Assembly (NCBI RefSeq): GCF_003668875.1
Contig: NZ_RAWM01000003.1
Coordinates: forward strand, 62,001 to 126,000
Reading direction: 5' to 3'
DNA: 64,000 nt
Origin: Corallococcus interemptor
GTDB taxonomy: Bacteria > Myxococcota > Myxococcia > Myxococcales > Myxococcaceae
The notes beneath the pieces are model-generated. The model made no database searches. It worked only from the letters and a program-made list of their open reading frames with translations, and was not told the origin of the DNA. This document shows, in pieces, positions 34,649-43,988 of the stretch (position 1 is its first letter; each line of letters begins with the position of its first letter). A program made the translations under genes and the position numbers.

Positions 34649-37555
34649 TCAAGGGATGGGCGGCAGCGGCAGCAGCATGAGCTCCTCGATGTATGGCTTC
34701 TGCCGGGCAATCCGCACGTAGGACAGCCAGCGGCCATCGGGCGACGCCATGGCCGCGAACACGGCGTAGGCCTCGGACTCCAGGTCCAGACTCCAGCACC
34801 TCCACGGGCGCACCGCCGTGCACAGCCACGGTGAGCGTTCGTTCTTCGGGGCGTGCAGCAGGAACCTGCCCTCCAGCAAGGCGGATCCTCCGCCGGCGCG
34901 CGCCGCGAGCACCAGCTCCTCCGCGGTGGGTGCACGCGTGCGCACGGGGCCCGCATCCTTGGGGACTTCGAGGACCTTGAACTCCGGAGCCAACTCACCG
35001 CGCGAGGTGTCCGCGAACAGCGAGGCCCTCGGCGACAACGGCAGGACGTCCCGCAGCTGTTCCGACACGGGAACGGAGCGGCCTCCCATCGGGTAGCACG
35101 CGCCCGGGTGATACTCGGACTTCTGGAGCAGGTCCTCTCGCGGGAACGGGCGGTCCTGCTTGTTGACCAGGGGGCCCCACTTGCGCGCCGCCGGGTCGTA
35201 GCAGCGCACCTGTGCGCCATCCGGCTGGACCTGGCACAGGGTGCCATCCCTCCAGTACAGCTGGGGCCCGCGCTCCGGAGGGATGCTGGGAACGGACTCC
35301 ACCCGGCCGATGACCTCCGCCCTCCCCTTCAGCCCCCTGAAGCGCGGTGGAGGCGGAAGCGTGGCGGCCTGGAGCCGCTGCTGGAGGGCGCGCATGCCGT
35401 AGCGCTCGGCGCAGCCGCCGTCTGTCTTCAGCGAGCCGTGCAGCTCCGGGTGGACCCCGTCCGCGAGCGCCCGCCGGGCGGCGATGGCCTCCAGCGCAGT
35501 GGAGACACAACCCATGCGGGAGATGCGCCCGTCCTCATTCGGCGTCTTCCCATACGCGGCCTCGCGCGCGGCCTCGTTCATCTTCACCAGCCGCGCGAAG
35601 GCCTCCAGGGCCTCGCGGGCGGGCGCGTCGTCGCGGGCGAGCAGTGCCTGGAGCCGGGCTTCGGTCTCCGGCGCCAGGGCCCAGCGCACCGCGCCGAACG
35701 CGCCCATGTTCGCGGCCAGCGTCAACGCCGGGAAGCCGGGCACGCCCTCCATCCACAACGACATGCGGCCCGGCTGGCAGCGCACCTTCACATCGCCTTC
35801 CGGTAACCGGCTGTCCCCGGCGATGGCATTGGCGTAGCGCACGAACTTCAGGTTCCCGGGTGCGGTCAATTCCTGACGCAGCTTCACCCAGCCGCCGTGA
35901 CAGTTGTCCGCGGGGCTGAGGGGGTCGTACGGCGAGACGATGCGCTGCGTCTCCATTTCGAAAGGAATGCGTGGGTCCTGGCCCAGGTCGCAGGAGATCC
36001 GCGCCCGGTCGAGGCGGTCGTTGTCGTCCCACTTCAGCGCGGGCCCGTCCCAGACCGGCTTCGGCATCACCACGTCCGTCCGCGCGAGCGGCGCTTCCGT
36101 CGAAGCGAGCACCCGAGGCGCGACGTACGGCCCCAGCTCAAGAGAGCGCACGACCAGGCTCAGCGTCCGTTCATCCGAGTCCACCTTGCTCGGAGGAGCG
36201 TCGCGAAGGTAGGCGATCCACCGGCCATCCGGAGATACGCGGGCCTCCGACAACTGATTGGCGCCCTCATCCTCCTGACCGCCCCATCGCAGGGACCAGC
36301 ACCCCAGGGGCTTGCGCACGGAGCAGAACTGCTTGCGGTCCTCGTCCAGGATGAAGCGGCCTTCGCCAAAGAGCCGCGAGCCGGTGGACGCGAGCATCGC
36401 CTTCTTCAGTTCCTCCGCTTCCGGCGCGCGCAGGCGCGGTGGGCCATCCCCATCAGGGACCTCCATGACCTGCGCCCCGTGGACCCCGCCGGTCCAGAAC
36501 AGGACGGCCCGGGAAGACAAACGCAATTCAGGCGGGAACCCTCCAGGAGGACGGACGTTCCGGGTCCCCAGGGGAACGCCGCAGCGCCCCATGCGAAGGC
36601 TCCCGTCACCCCGGTCCACGGGGACGGCCTTGCCCCAGCGCCGCGCCATGGGGTCGTAGCAGCGCATCCGCTTGCCGGTGTCCTGCTGCACCACGCACAG
36701 CCGTCCCTGGCGCCAGAACAGGTCCGAGTCCGACTCGGACGGCTGGACCTCGCCGATGGTTTCGGGAGCGCCTGTCTTCAACGGCGGCCGGTCTCCCTCC
36801 AGGTCCGGAGCCAGGACATCCCGAGGGCTGTACTGCTCCACGTCTTCGCCCGCGGCCAGGGTGGCGCGGCTCCGGGCGCGCTCGAGCGCGGCGGCCAGCC
36901 CCGCGACGCTGTCCGCCTCCGGCAGGTTCGCGTCGCGAACGTACATGCGGGAGGGGACGCCCTTGCCCACCAGGAAGTCCCATTCCTCCAGCGCCCTGCG
37001 CGCCCCGGCGTCGTCGCGGGCCAGGAGGGGCAGGAAGCGGGCTTCGCTGTCCCGGGACACCCGGAACTTCACCGAGCCGGAGGTGACGCCGATACCGATG
37101 GGCTCCAGCGTCAACGAGGGGGACTCGGGCACGCCTTCCACGGACAGCTCCAGCCGCCGCGCCTCGCAGCGGGCGCGGATGCGCGGACGCGGAGGAGGCG
37201 GTGGCAGCTGGGTGCCCGGAGCGTCATCCACGACGCGAAAGCGGCGCTCGACATGTGAGCCGTCTGGCAGGGACAGCTTCTGGGTGATGACCGCCTCGGC
37301 GGGCCGGCAGAAGTCCGGGAGGGCCTGCGTCACGTCCACGGTCTGGGAGACAATGAGGTCGGGGGTTTTGCCCAGACCCAGGTCGCAGGCAGCGGACTCC
37401 GTGAGCTTGGGAGGCAGCGCCTTCGCCTCCGCGAAGGTCCGAGGCTCGGCGGCGAGGACCACGCCCTGCGACGGCGGTTCCGCGGCGGAGGCCCGGGTCG
37501 CGGACACGGTCAGCAGGAGCCCCAGACACCACCCACGGACGGTACGAAAGTGCAT
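34649..37555 (-). CDS. Exported protein with two repeated halves (968 residues)
   Basis: A signal peptide (residues 1-24, LGLLLTVSATRASA) shows export. The two halves share a layout about 490 residues apart: a Cys-containing beta start, an Ala/Arg helical region with LLARDDAGARRAL / LLARDDAPAREAL, then ETIGEVQPSESDSDLFWRQG and EVIGRVESVPSIPPERG, CYDPMARRWG / CYDPAARKWG, and a WD40-like SPDGRWIAYLR / SPDGRWLSYVR near each end. The Cys pairs (RLCVVQQ, TLCQVQP) are also kept. This is clear internal duplication, old enough that only scattered short blocks still match. The role is unknown; a beta-propeller-like binding protein on the envelope is a reasonable guess. Confidence 0.85.
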   Translation of the reverse strand: MHFRTVRGWCLGLLLTVSATRASAAEPPSQGVVLAAEPRTFAEAKALPPKLTESAACDLGLGKTPDLIVSQTVDVTQALPDFCRPAEAVITQKLSLPDGSHVERRFRVVDDAPGTQLPPPPPRPRIRARCEARRLELSVEGVPESPSLTLEPIGIGVTSGSVKFRVSRDSEARFLPLLARDDAGARRALEEWDFLVGKGVPSRMYVRDANLPEADSVAGLAAALERARSRATLAAGEDVEQYSPRDVLAPDLEGDRPPLKTGAPETIGEVQPSESDSDLFWRQGRLCVVQQDTGKRMRCYDPMARRWGKAVPVDRGDGSLRMGRCGVPLGTRNVRPPGGFPPELRLSSRAVLFWTGGVHGAQVMEVPDGDGPPRLRAPEAEELKKAMLASTGSRLFGEGRFILDEDRKQFCSVRKPLGCWSLRWGGQEDEGANQLSEARVSPDGRWIAYLRDAPPSKVDSDERTLSLVVRSLELGPYVAPRVLASTEAPLARTDVVMPKPVWDGPALKWDDNDRLDRARISCDLGQDPRIPFEMETQRIVSPYDPLSPADNCHGGWVKLRQELTAPGNLKFVRYANAIAGDSRLPEGDVKVRCQPGRMSLWMEGVPGFPALTLAANMGAFGAVRWALAPETEARLQALLARDDAPAREALEAFARLVKMNEAAREAAYGKTPNEDGRISRMGCVSTALEAIAARRALADGVHPELHGSLKTDGGCAERYGMRALQQRLQAATLPPPPRFRGLKGRAEVIGRVESVPSIPPERGPQLYWRDGTLCQVQPDGAQVRCYDPAARKWGPLVNKQDRPFPREDLLQKSEYHPGACYPMGGRSVPVSEQLRDVLPLSPRASLFADTSRGELAPEFKVLEVPKDAGPVRTRAPTAEELVLAARAGGGSALLEGRFLLHAPKNERSPWLCTAVRPWRCWSLDLESEAYAVFAAMASPDGRWLSYVRIARQKPYIEELMLLPLPPIP

Positions 37556-37604
37556 GTGTCACGGACCGTAGCAGCAGGCCATCCCCCGCCGTCCAGGGAG
37601 GGGA

Positions 37605-39386
37605 ATGCACGCTGGCGCACCGTCGCCGCACATCCCGGTAGCCACCACGCGCGCGCCACGCCACGCTGGCCCTTCCGTGGACGACACCCGCCTCCCCGAC
37701 CCCGAAGCCCTCCGCCCGCTGCTCACCGACGCCCTGTCGCTGCCCGCGCTCAAGCCGCATGGCCCGCGCCTGGAGCGCCTGCTGGAGGACTACGCGCGGG
37801 GCATGGCGCGCAGGGACGCGCCGCTCGTCGTCGCGCTGGTGGGCGCCACCGGCGCGGGCAAGTCCACCCTGCTCAACGCCCTCTCCGGACAGAACCTCTC
37901 CCGTGAAGGCGTGGACCGCCCCACCAGCACCGTCTCCACCCTCTTCGCGCCGGAGGGCACGGCCACGGACGAGCTGGCCCGCACCGGCGCGCGCGTCGTG
38001 CGCTACACGCCCGGCCCCCAGGGCCTGTGGAGCGGTCAGGTCTTCATCGACACGCCGGACCTGAACAGCGTGGCCACCGCGCACCGCGACGTCGCGCGCG
38101 CCGCGCTGGACAAGGCGGACGTGGCGCTCGTGGTCATGCACCGGGGCAGCGTGGCGGAGGCCACCCAGGTGGAGTTCCTCTCCGAGTTCGCCCGCCGCCG
38201 CGCGCTCGTCTTCATCCTCAACTTCGCGGATGAGCTGTCCGCCGAGTCCCGCGACGCGCTGAAGTCCCAGGTCCGCCGCGTGGCCACCCAGCACTACGGC
38301 CTGGCCGCGGAGGACGTGCCCGTCTTCGCCATCAGCGCGCGCGCCGCGAAGGACGGCCAGGACGTCTCCGGCGAGTTCGGCCCCCTCCTCTTCCACCTCC
38401 GGGGCCTGGCCACCCAGGCCGTCGCCGCGCGCGTGCGCCACACCAACGCACTGGGCGCGCTGGAGGAGTTCGCCTCCACCGTGCAGACGGCGCTCACCGA
38501 CACGGACGCACTGCTCGCGAAGACGCGCACCGCGCTGGACGCGGGGCTCGCGCGCGCGGCGGAGTCGCTCCAGGCGGACTTCGACGCGCGGCTGTCGCTG
38601 GCCCACGGACACCTGGCGTCGGAGGTGCGCCGGCAGGCCGCGGGCCGCTTCTGGGGTCCCGCCGCGTGGGGGCTGCGGCTGTCATTGTGGGGTGCGTCCG
38701 GCATGGGCGCCGCTGCGCTGGTGGGCCGTCGCAGCCTGCCCGCGGGGCTCGCCGTGGCGGCGGCCTCCACCGTGGTGGATGCCGTCAGGGACCGCACGCG
38801 TGCGCGCGCCGCGGAGGTGGCGGTGGTGGAGCCCTTCGAGGACGACTTCCTCGCGGAGTCCGCCGCGCGCACCGCCCTGGCGGAGGCGCGCAGCGTGGCG
38901 CGCACCCAGGGCCTGGAGGCGGAAGCGCTGGGCGTGCCGGACGTGGACGCGATGCTGGCGGAGCTGCGCATGGCCCGCGCGGGCGCCTGGCGCTACACGG
39001 CCTCCACCGCCGTCGCGGAGGCCGTGGCCCGCTGGTGGCGCACGGCCCGGTGGCTGGTGCTGCCGCTCATCAACCTGCCCCTGCTCGCATTGCTGGGGCA
39101 CGTGGGCTACCGCGTGGTGCGCGGATACATTGAAGGCCCCCTGTTGCCGTTGGAGTACTTCCTCAACGCGGGGGCCTTCTTCGGGCTGCTCGCGGGCGCC
39201 GGAGCGCTGCTCGCGTCAGCGAGTCTCGTCGGAGCCGCTCGCCATGCGGGGAGAGCGGGCCGGAGCCGGTTTGTCGAGGCCCTCGCCGCCCTGGGCAGGA
39301 GGCTGGGAGAGACCGTCGATGATGGCCTTGGCACCGGGCGGCAGGCCGCGCGACGCATCCTGGAGCGGATTCGCGCTGTCGGGTGA
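37605..39386 (+). CDS. Dynamin-like / large membrane-associated GTPase, second copy
   Basis: 593 residues with G1 GATGAGKST at 80-88, a switch segment RPTSTVST, G3 DTPDLNS near 150, and FILNFADELS which may hold the G4 base-recognition motif. From about 470 there are strong hydrophobic helices (WLVLPLINLPLLALLGHVG and FFGLLAGAGALLASASLV), so it is probably membrane-anchored, more clearly than its likely paralogue at 7057. ATG 37605 follows GGGAGGGGA; GTG 37677 is possible. The last 171 bases overlap, on the other strand, the end of the M23 peptidase gene. It is divergent from the 968-residue gene. Confidence 0.82.
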   Translation: MHAGAPSPHIPVATTRAPRHAGPSVDDTRLPDPEALRPLLTDALSLPALKPHGPRLERLLEDYARGMARRDAPLVVALVGATGAGKSTLLNALSGQNLSREGVDRPTSTVSTLFAPEGTATDELARTGARVVRYTPGPQGLWSGQVFIDTPDLNSVATAHRDVARAALDKADVALVVMHRGSVAEATQVEFLSEFARRRALVFILNFADELSAESRDALKSQVRRVATQHYGLAAEDVPVFAISARAAKDGQDVSGEFGPLLFHLRGLATQAVAARVRHTNALGALEEFASTVQTALTDTDALLAKTRTALDAGLARAAESLQADFDARLSLAHGHLASEVRRQAAGRFWGPAAWGLRLSLWGASGMGAAALVGRRSLPAGLAVAAASTVVDAVRDRTRARAAEVAVVEPFEDDFLAESAARTALAEARSVARTQGLEAEALGVPDVDAMLAELRMARAGAWRYTASTAVAEAVARWWRTARWLVLPLINLPLLALLGHVGYRVVRGYIEGPLLPLEYFLNAGAFFGLLAGAGALLASASLVGAARHAGRAGRSRFVEALAALGRRLGETVDDGLGTGRQAARRILERIRAVG

Positions 39387-40001
39387 CATGGACATCACGG
39401 CCTGGCCGGGCATGTGGACGCCGCCGTTGGAGGCCATCATCGGCTGCGCGGAGTCCTTGCACAGCGGCGCCGACACCAGCGTGTCACGCACCGGGTCCCC
39501 ATAGCCCACGATGCGCGCGGGCACGGAGGGGTTGTTCCAGCCGGCACCCTGCTCCTTGGCGACCTTGAAGTGCAGGTGCGCGCCGCACGCCCAGCCCGTC
39601 GCGCCGGAGAAGCCGATGAGCTGGCCCTCCTTCACCTTCTCACCGGCCTTCACCACCACGGCGCTGAAGTGCAGGTACTGCGTCTCCAGCCCGTCGCCGT
39701 GCGAGATGACGACGTAGTTGGCCAGCGGCGCGAACTGCTCGCCGCAACCACCCTGCCGGCTGTCACCGCGCGCCATGCGCACGACACCGTCATGCGCCGC
39801 CACGATGGGCGTGCCCTCCGGCATGCGGAAGTCCCACGCGAACGTGTCGTTGTGCTGGTGGCTGCCCGTCTCATGACCCTGGCTGACCGTATAGATGCGA
39901 CCACAGGCGAACGGCACGCCTACCTCAGGCATGTTCGCGGGCGAGGGGACAGCAGGAGCCGAAGCAAGGAGGGAGCCGACGAGAAGAGCGGAGAAGTTCA
40001 T
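39216..40001 (-). CDS. M23 (LytM-type) metallopeptidase
   Basis: 261 residues. A signal peptide (NFSALLVGSLLASAPAV) leads to a LytM fold with the zinc motif HQHND (48-52) and HLHF (His 142 and 144), plus the intervening GDGLETQYLHFSAVVV. The family cuts peptidoglycan peptide bonds or, in inactive forms, activates amidases. The last 57 codons are Pro/Arg/Ser-rich and lie antisense to the GTPase tail; they could be an unneeded extension. ATG 40001 is used, preferring a compact signal peptide over ATG 40028. Confidence 0.9.
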   Translation of the reverse strand: MNFSALLVGSLLASAPAVPSPANMPEVGVPFACGRIYTVSQGHETGSHQHNDTFAWDFRMPEGTPIVAAHDGVVRMARGDSRQGGCGEQFAPLANYVVISHGDGLETQYLHFSAVVVKAGEKVKEGQLIGFSGATGWACGAHLHFKVAKEQGAGWNNPSVPARIVGYGDPVRDTLVSAPLCKDSAQPMMASNGGVHMPGQAVMSMSPDSANPLQDASRGLPPGAKAIIDGLSQPPAQGGEGLDKPAPARSPRMASGSDETR

Positions 40002-40370
40002 ATCGGGGCGGGCGGACAACCGGTGCAAGGCCTTGCGCTATTTCCCAGCCATTTTCGCTCAGTCCCGAACGGATCACTAGCAGCCGAGCCGGGCCCTGCC
40101 CTGTCTCACGGGGGCGACCCTTGACCACATTCCAGAGGGAAAACGGCTCGAAAGCGCAGGAGCGCCTGTCTCCTCGCCTGTCCCGTTGGCAGGCATTGGG
40201 CCTCCCAGCCTCATCCGCTCCAATCCCTGTCAGCTGACCCGAGGTAAAGGCAGACGCCCGCCCGCCCGGGCGCCTCACGGGCAGGCCCGGAGGTCCGCGA
40301 TCAGCCACCCCCGGAAGCCCCCTTCAGAAAGTGACTGGTCACTTTTTAAGTGGCCGATTATGGTTCCGGC
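40002..40370. other. 369-base intergenic region before the TetR gene
   Basis: No open frame with coding composition was found. The sequence is rather GC-rich until 40320, then AT-richer with the palindrome at 40328-40345. The segment TTGACC at about 40123 could be a -35 box for an unseen transcript, but no -10 box fits well. Confidence 0.5.
40328..40345. promoter_or_regulatory. Palindromic operator AAAGTGAC-TG-GTCACTTT
   Basis: Perfect 8-base arms with a 2-base centre, 25 bases before the ATG of the TetR-family gene. This type of symmetry is typical of TetR autoregulation. The AT-rich stretch and TATGGT (40360-40365) next to it may be the -10 box, which would place transcription start very near the ATG. 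Confidence 0.7.
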
Positions 40371-41018
40371 ATGCCCCCGAAGTCCGCCCCCCGGAAGATG
40401 GCGCAGGCCGCGGCCCCAGCGCGCCGCACGCAGGCGGAGCGCCGCGAGTCGACGCGCCGCAAGCTGCTGGACGCCACCATCGAGACGCTGGTGGAGCAGG
40501 GCTACGCGCGGCTGACGACGGTGGAGGTGGCGAAGCGGGCGGGGGTGTCGCAGGGGGCGCTCTTCACGCACTTCGAGACGAAGGAGGAGCTGCTCGCGGT
40601 GGCGGTGGAGCACCTCTTCCCGCGCCTCATCCAGGACTTCCTCGCGGGCGTGGGCGCGCGCCCGTCCGGCAGGGACCGGGTGGGCGCGGCGGTGGACATG
40701 CTGTGGGCCGCCTACCAGCGGCCGGAGCTGCAGGCCGCCATCGAGCTGTACGTCGCGGCGCGCACCAGCCCGGAGCTGCAGAAGGCGCTGGCGGCGGTGG
40801 ACGGGCCGCACCGCCAGAACCTGCACCGCGTGGCGCGCGAGCTGTTCCCGGACGTGGCCGCCACGCACCCGGACTTCGACGACGTGGTGGAGCTGGCGCT
40901 GGACGCGGTGCAGGGCGCGGCGGTGGGCGGCGCGGCCCGCCCGGAAGACCCGGCGCACCGCCGCATGCTGGACACGCTGGCGCGCTTCATGCGCGTCGCG
41001 TTCGCACCCAGGGATTGA
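40371..41018 (+). CDS. TetR-family transcriptional regulator
   Basis: 215 residues. The N-terminal DNA-binding part is clear: RRKLLDATIETLVEQGYARL, then EVAKRAGVSQGALFTHFETK, the helix-turn-helix with the conserved FxHFxTK. The C-terminal ligand domain is Ala/Leu/Arg-rich and does not tell the ligand. Its own operator-like palindrome lies directly upstream, so autoregulation is likely. The sterol-desaturase-like gene starts 21 bases after its stop and is the natural target. ATG 40371 or GTG 40350; neither has a strong ribosome site, and leaderless translation is possible. Confidence 0.92.
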   Translation: MPPKSAPRKMAQAAAPARRTQAERRESTRRKLLDATIETLVEQGYARLTTVEVAKRAGVSQGALFTHFETKEELLAVAVEHLFPRLIQDFLAGVGARPSGRDRVGAAVDMLWAAYQRPELQAAIELYVAARTSPELQKALAAVDGPHRQNLHRVARELFPDVAATHPDFDDVVELALDAVQGAAVGGAARPEDPAHRRMLDTLARFMRVAFAPRD

Positions 41019-41039
41019 TTCGCAAGGAGGTCCGCAGCC

Positions 41040-41933
41040 ATGGACATGTCACACATCCCCGACCTCATCACCCCGGCCATCCCGGTGTTCGTCATCACCG
41101 TCATCGCCGAGGTCTTCTGGGTGAAGAAGCTGCGGCAGGAGCGGGGCGAATCCATCAAGGGCCACACCTGGAAGGACACGCTGGCCAGCCTGTCCATGGG
41201 CCTGGGCAACGTGGCGGTGAGCGTGTTCTGGAAGGGCGTGGCGTTCGCGGGCTACGCGGCGCTCTACCACCTGACGCCGCTGCGCATGGGCCACGGCCTG
41301 CTGGCGTGGGTGCTGCTCTTCTTCCTGGAAGACCTCTGCTACTACGCCTTCCACCGCGTCCACCACGAGAGCCGCTTGTTCTGGGCGTCGCACGTGGTGC
41401 ACCACTCCAGCCAGCACTACAACCTGTCCACGGCGCTGCGTCAGACGTGGACGCCCATGACGGGCTGGGTGTTCTGGGCGCCGCTGGCCCTCTTGGGCTT
41501 CTCCCCGGAGATGATCGTCACGCAGCAGGCGGTGAGCCTGCTGTACCAGTACTGGATCCACACGGAGGCCATTGACCGGCTGCCGCGTCCCATTGAGTGG
41601 CTGTTCAACACGCCGTCGCACCACCGCGCGCACCACGCGTCCAACGCGGCCTACATCGACGTGAACTACGCGGGCATCCTCATCATCTGGGACCGCCTCT
41701 TCGGCACGTTCGTCCCGGAGACCGAGCGTCCCATCTACGGCCTGACGAAGAACCTCACCACGCACAACCCGGTGCGCATCGCGTTCCATGAGTTCGCCGC
41801 CATCGCGAAGGACGCGGCCCGCCCGGGACCGCTGAGCCAGCGGCTGGGCTACATCTTCCGCAACCCGGCGTGGAAGCCCAAGGAGGCACCGCCTCCGGCG
41901 CCCCCGGTGGAGGCCGCGCCCTCGGCGCCCTGA
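41040..41933 (+). CDS. Sterol desaturase / fatty acid hydroxylase-family membrane enzyme
   Basis: 297 residues with four or five membrane helices and the complete His box set of the family: FHRVHHESR, HVVHHSSQHYN and HHRAHHASN, plus an HTEA near the third helix. These bind two iron ions in the active site for oxygen-dependent desaturation or hydroxylation of lipids. The exact lipid is not clear. The last 50 residues are Pro/Ala-rich. AAGGAGGT lies 7 bases before ATG 41040. It is probably controlled by the TetR gene directly before it. Confidence 0.93.
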   Translation: MDMSHIPDLITPAIPVFVITVIAEVFWVKKLRQERGESIKGHTWKDTLASLSMGLGNVAVSVFWKGVAFAGYAALYHLTPLRMGHGLLAWVLLFFLEDLCYYAFHRVHHESRLFWASHVVHHSSQHYNLSTALRQTWTPMTGWVFWAPLALLGFSPEMIVTQQAVSLLYQYWIHTEAIDRLPRPIEWLFNTPSHHRAHHASNAAYIDVNYAGILIIWDRLFGTFVPETERPIYGLTKNLTTHNPVRIAFHEFAAIAKDAARPGPLSQRLGYIFRNPAWKPKEAPPPAPPVEAAPSAP

Positions 41934-42115
41934 AGCTCCAACGCCGGCGGTGCCCTTTTCCGGGTGGAGGACAGCCCCGGCGTGGAAGCGACGTCCAGGC
42001 AACGCGGGGCGCGACATCGTTGCCTCCGCGCCGTGCGGGCCTTGCTACGGTGCGCCGCGACGGTTCTGGCGGGCGCCGCGCATGAGGTCGGCGCCCCTTG
42101 CAAGGGAGTCGGGTC

Positions 42116-43705
42116 ATGACGGAGCGCGAGTTGTGGGAGCGGTACCAGCGGCACCTGTGCGTCGTCCCCTCCGTGGGGCTCACGCTGGACATCTCCCGCA
42201 TGAACTTCGGCGCGGACTTCCTGGACGGGATGCGCCCGCGCATGGACGCGGCGTTCCAGGCCATGGACGCGCTGGAGAAGGGCGCCATCGCCAATCCGGA
42301 TGAGAAGCGCCGCGTGGGCCACTACTGGCTGCGCGCCCCGGAGCTGGCGCCGGAGGCGGAGCTGAAGACGGCCATCACGGACATGCAGGCCCAGGTGGCC
42401 GCGTTCGCGAAGGACGTGCACGCGGGCAAGGTGAAGCCCGCGAAGGCGGCGAAGTTCACGCAGGTGCTGATTGTCGGCATCGGCGGTTCGGCGCTGGGTC
42501 CGCAGCTGGTGGCGGACGCGCTGGGCAGCGGCCGGGACGCCATGCAGGTGCACTTCCTGGACAACACGGATCCGGACGGGATGGACCGGGTGCTCAACGG
42601 CCTGGGCGAGCGGCTGGCGGAGACGCTCACCGTGGTCATCAGCAAGTCCGGCGGCACCAAGGAGACGCGCAACGGCATGCTGGAGGCGGAGGCCGCCTAC
42701 ACGCAGCGCGGTCTGGACTTCGGCGCGCACGCGGTCGCGGTGACGGGCGACGGCAGCGAATTGGACAACTACGCCAAGGGCCACAAGTGGCTGCGCACCT
42801 TCCCCATGTGGGACTGGGTTGGCGGGCGCACGTCGGTGATGTCGGCGGTGGGGCTGTTGCCGGCGTGGTTGCAGGGGCTGGACGTGGACGGCTTCCTCGC
42901 GGGCGCGAAGGCCATGGACGCGGCGACGCGCGTGCATGACGCGGCGGCGAACCCGGCGGCGCTGCTCGCGCTGATGTGGTTCCACGCGGGCGGCGGCAAG
43001 GGCCAGAAGGACATGGTCATCCTGCCGTACAAGGACCGGCTGATGCTGATGTCCAAGTACCTCCAGCAGCTGGTGATGGAGTCGCTGGGCAAGGAGCTGT
43101 CGCTGGACGGCAAGGTCGTGAACCAGGGCATCGCCGTCTACGGCAACAAGGGCTCCACGGATCAGCACGCCTACGTGCAGCAGCTGCGCGAGGGCGTGAA
43201 CAACTTCTTCGCCACCTTCGTGGAGGTGCTGAAGGACCGCGACGGTAGGTCCCTGGCGGTGGAGGGTGAGAACACCAGCGGCGACTACCTCCTGGGGTTC
43301 CTCCTGGGCACGCGCCGGGCGCTGTTCGAGAAGGGCCGCGAGTCGATGACGCTCACCGTGCCGGACGTGAGCGCGCGCACGGTGGGGGCGCTGATTGCGT
43401 TGTATGAGCGCGCGGTGGGCTTCTACGCGAGCCTGGTGAACATCAATGCCTATCACCAGCCGGGCGTGGAGGCGGGCAAGAAGGCCGCGGGGCGCGTGCT
43501 GGAGCTGCAGGGCAAGCTGCTCGCGAAGCTGAAGTCCGCGAAGGCGGAGGCGCGGTCCGCGGATCAGCTGGCGCAGGACATCGGCGCGGCGGATGAGGCA
43601 GAGACGGTGTTCAAGCTGCTGGAGCACCTGTCCGCGAACGGGGACCACGGCGTGAAGCGCTCGGGTGGAGCGCGTCCGGCGGAGGCCCGCTTCCAGTCCG
43701 CGTGA
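42116..43705 (+). CDS. pgi: Glucose-6-phosphate isomerase
   Basis: 529 residues. The cytoplasmic enzyme interconverts glucose-6-phosphate and fructose-6-phosphate. Sugar phosphate motifs are [17 protein letters not shown] (about residue 120), [11 protein letters not shown] (about 180) and the signature [15 protein letters not shown] (about 345) with [11 protein letters not shown] nearby. The Lys that completes the active site is near the C-terminus in a helical region. AAGGGAG is 7 bases before ATG 42116; ATG 42098 is an alternative without such a site. A hairpin follows the stop. Confidence 0.97.
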   Translation: MTERELWERYQRHLCVVPSVGLTLDISRMNFGADFLDGMRPRMDAAFQAMDALEKGAIANPDEKRRVGHYWLRAPELAPEAELKTAITDMQAQVAAFAKDVHAGKVKPAKAAKFTQVLIVGIGGSALGPQLVADALGSGRDAMQVHFLDNTDPDGMDRVLNGLGERLAETLTVVISKSGGTKETRNGMLEAEAAYTQRGLDFGAHAVAVTGDGSELDNYAKGHKWLRTFPMWDWVGGRTSVMSAVGLLPAWLQGLDVDGFLAGAKAMDAATRVHDAAANPAALLALMWFHAGGGKGQKDMVILPYKDRLMLMSKYLQQLVMESLGKELSLDGKVVNQGIAVYGNKGSTDQHAYVQQLREGVNNFFATFVEVLKDRDGRSLAVEGENTSGDYLLGFLLGTRRALFEKGRESMTLTVPDVSARTVGALIALYERAVGFYASLVNINAYHQPGVEAGKKAAGRVLELQGKLLAKLKSAKAEARSADQLAQDIGAADEAETVFKLLEHLSANGDHGVKRSGGARPAEARFQSA

Positions 43706-43710
43706 CACAT

Positions 43711-43730
43711 CATTGCCCGCAGGGGCAATG
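43711..43730 (+). terminator. Compact hairpin after pgi
   Basis: CATTGCCC and GGGCAATG are perfect 8-base arms around GCAG, beginning 6 bases after the pgi stop. It has no T run, so a Rho-independent stop would be inefficient. Confidence 0.55.
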
Positions 43731-43766
43731 CCTGACGGTTCCAGGCCACGGCTAGCCTGGACCGTC

Positions 43767-43988
43767 ATGGGCCGAGCACACGCGGTGGGGCTGTGGCTGT
43801 GCGTCCTGGGCGGGCTGGCGGCATGCCCGGAGGTGCACCGCCCGGGAGGGAAGCTGGACCGGGCGGCGCACCAGGATGCGTTGGAGCGCATTCACGAAGC
43901 GGGATGTGACGCGAAGGTTTACGAGGACCTCTGTCCCGATGACGCCGAGCCGACCGAGGAATGCATTGCCCGGTGTGGTGGCCGATGA
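43767..43988 (+). CDS. Small lipoprotein with four further Cys
   Basis: 73 residues. The N-terminal part GRAHAVGLWLCVLGGLAAC is a lipoprotein signal with lipobox LAAC. The rest is short and charged with Cys residues in EAGCDAKVYEDLCPDD and EECIARCGG, likely disulphide-paired. It ends in an ATGA overlap with the next gene, so it must be expressed together with it, and may be a partner or anchoring protein. Confidence 0.75.
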   Translation: MGRAHAVGLWLCVLGGLAACPEVHRPGGKLDRAAHQDALERIHEAGCDAKVYEDLCPDDAEPTEECIARCGGR

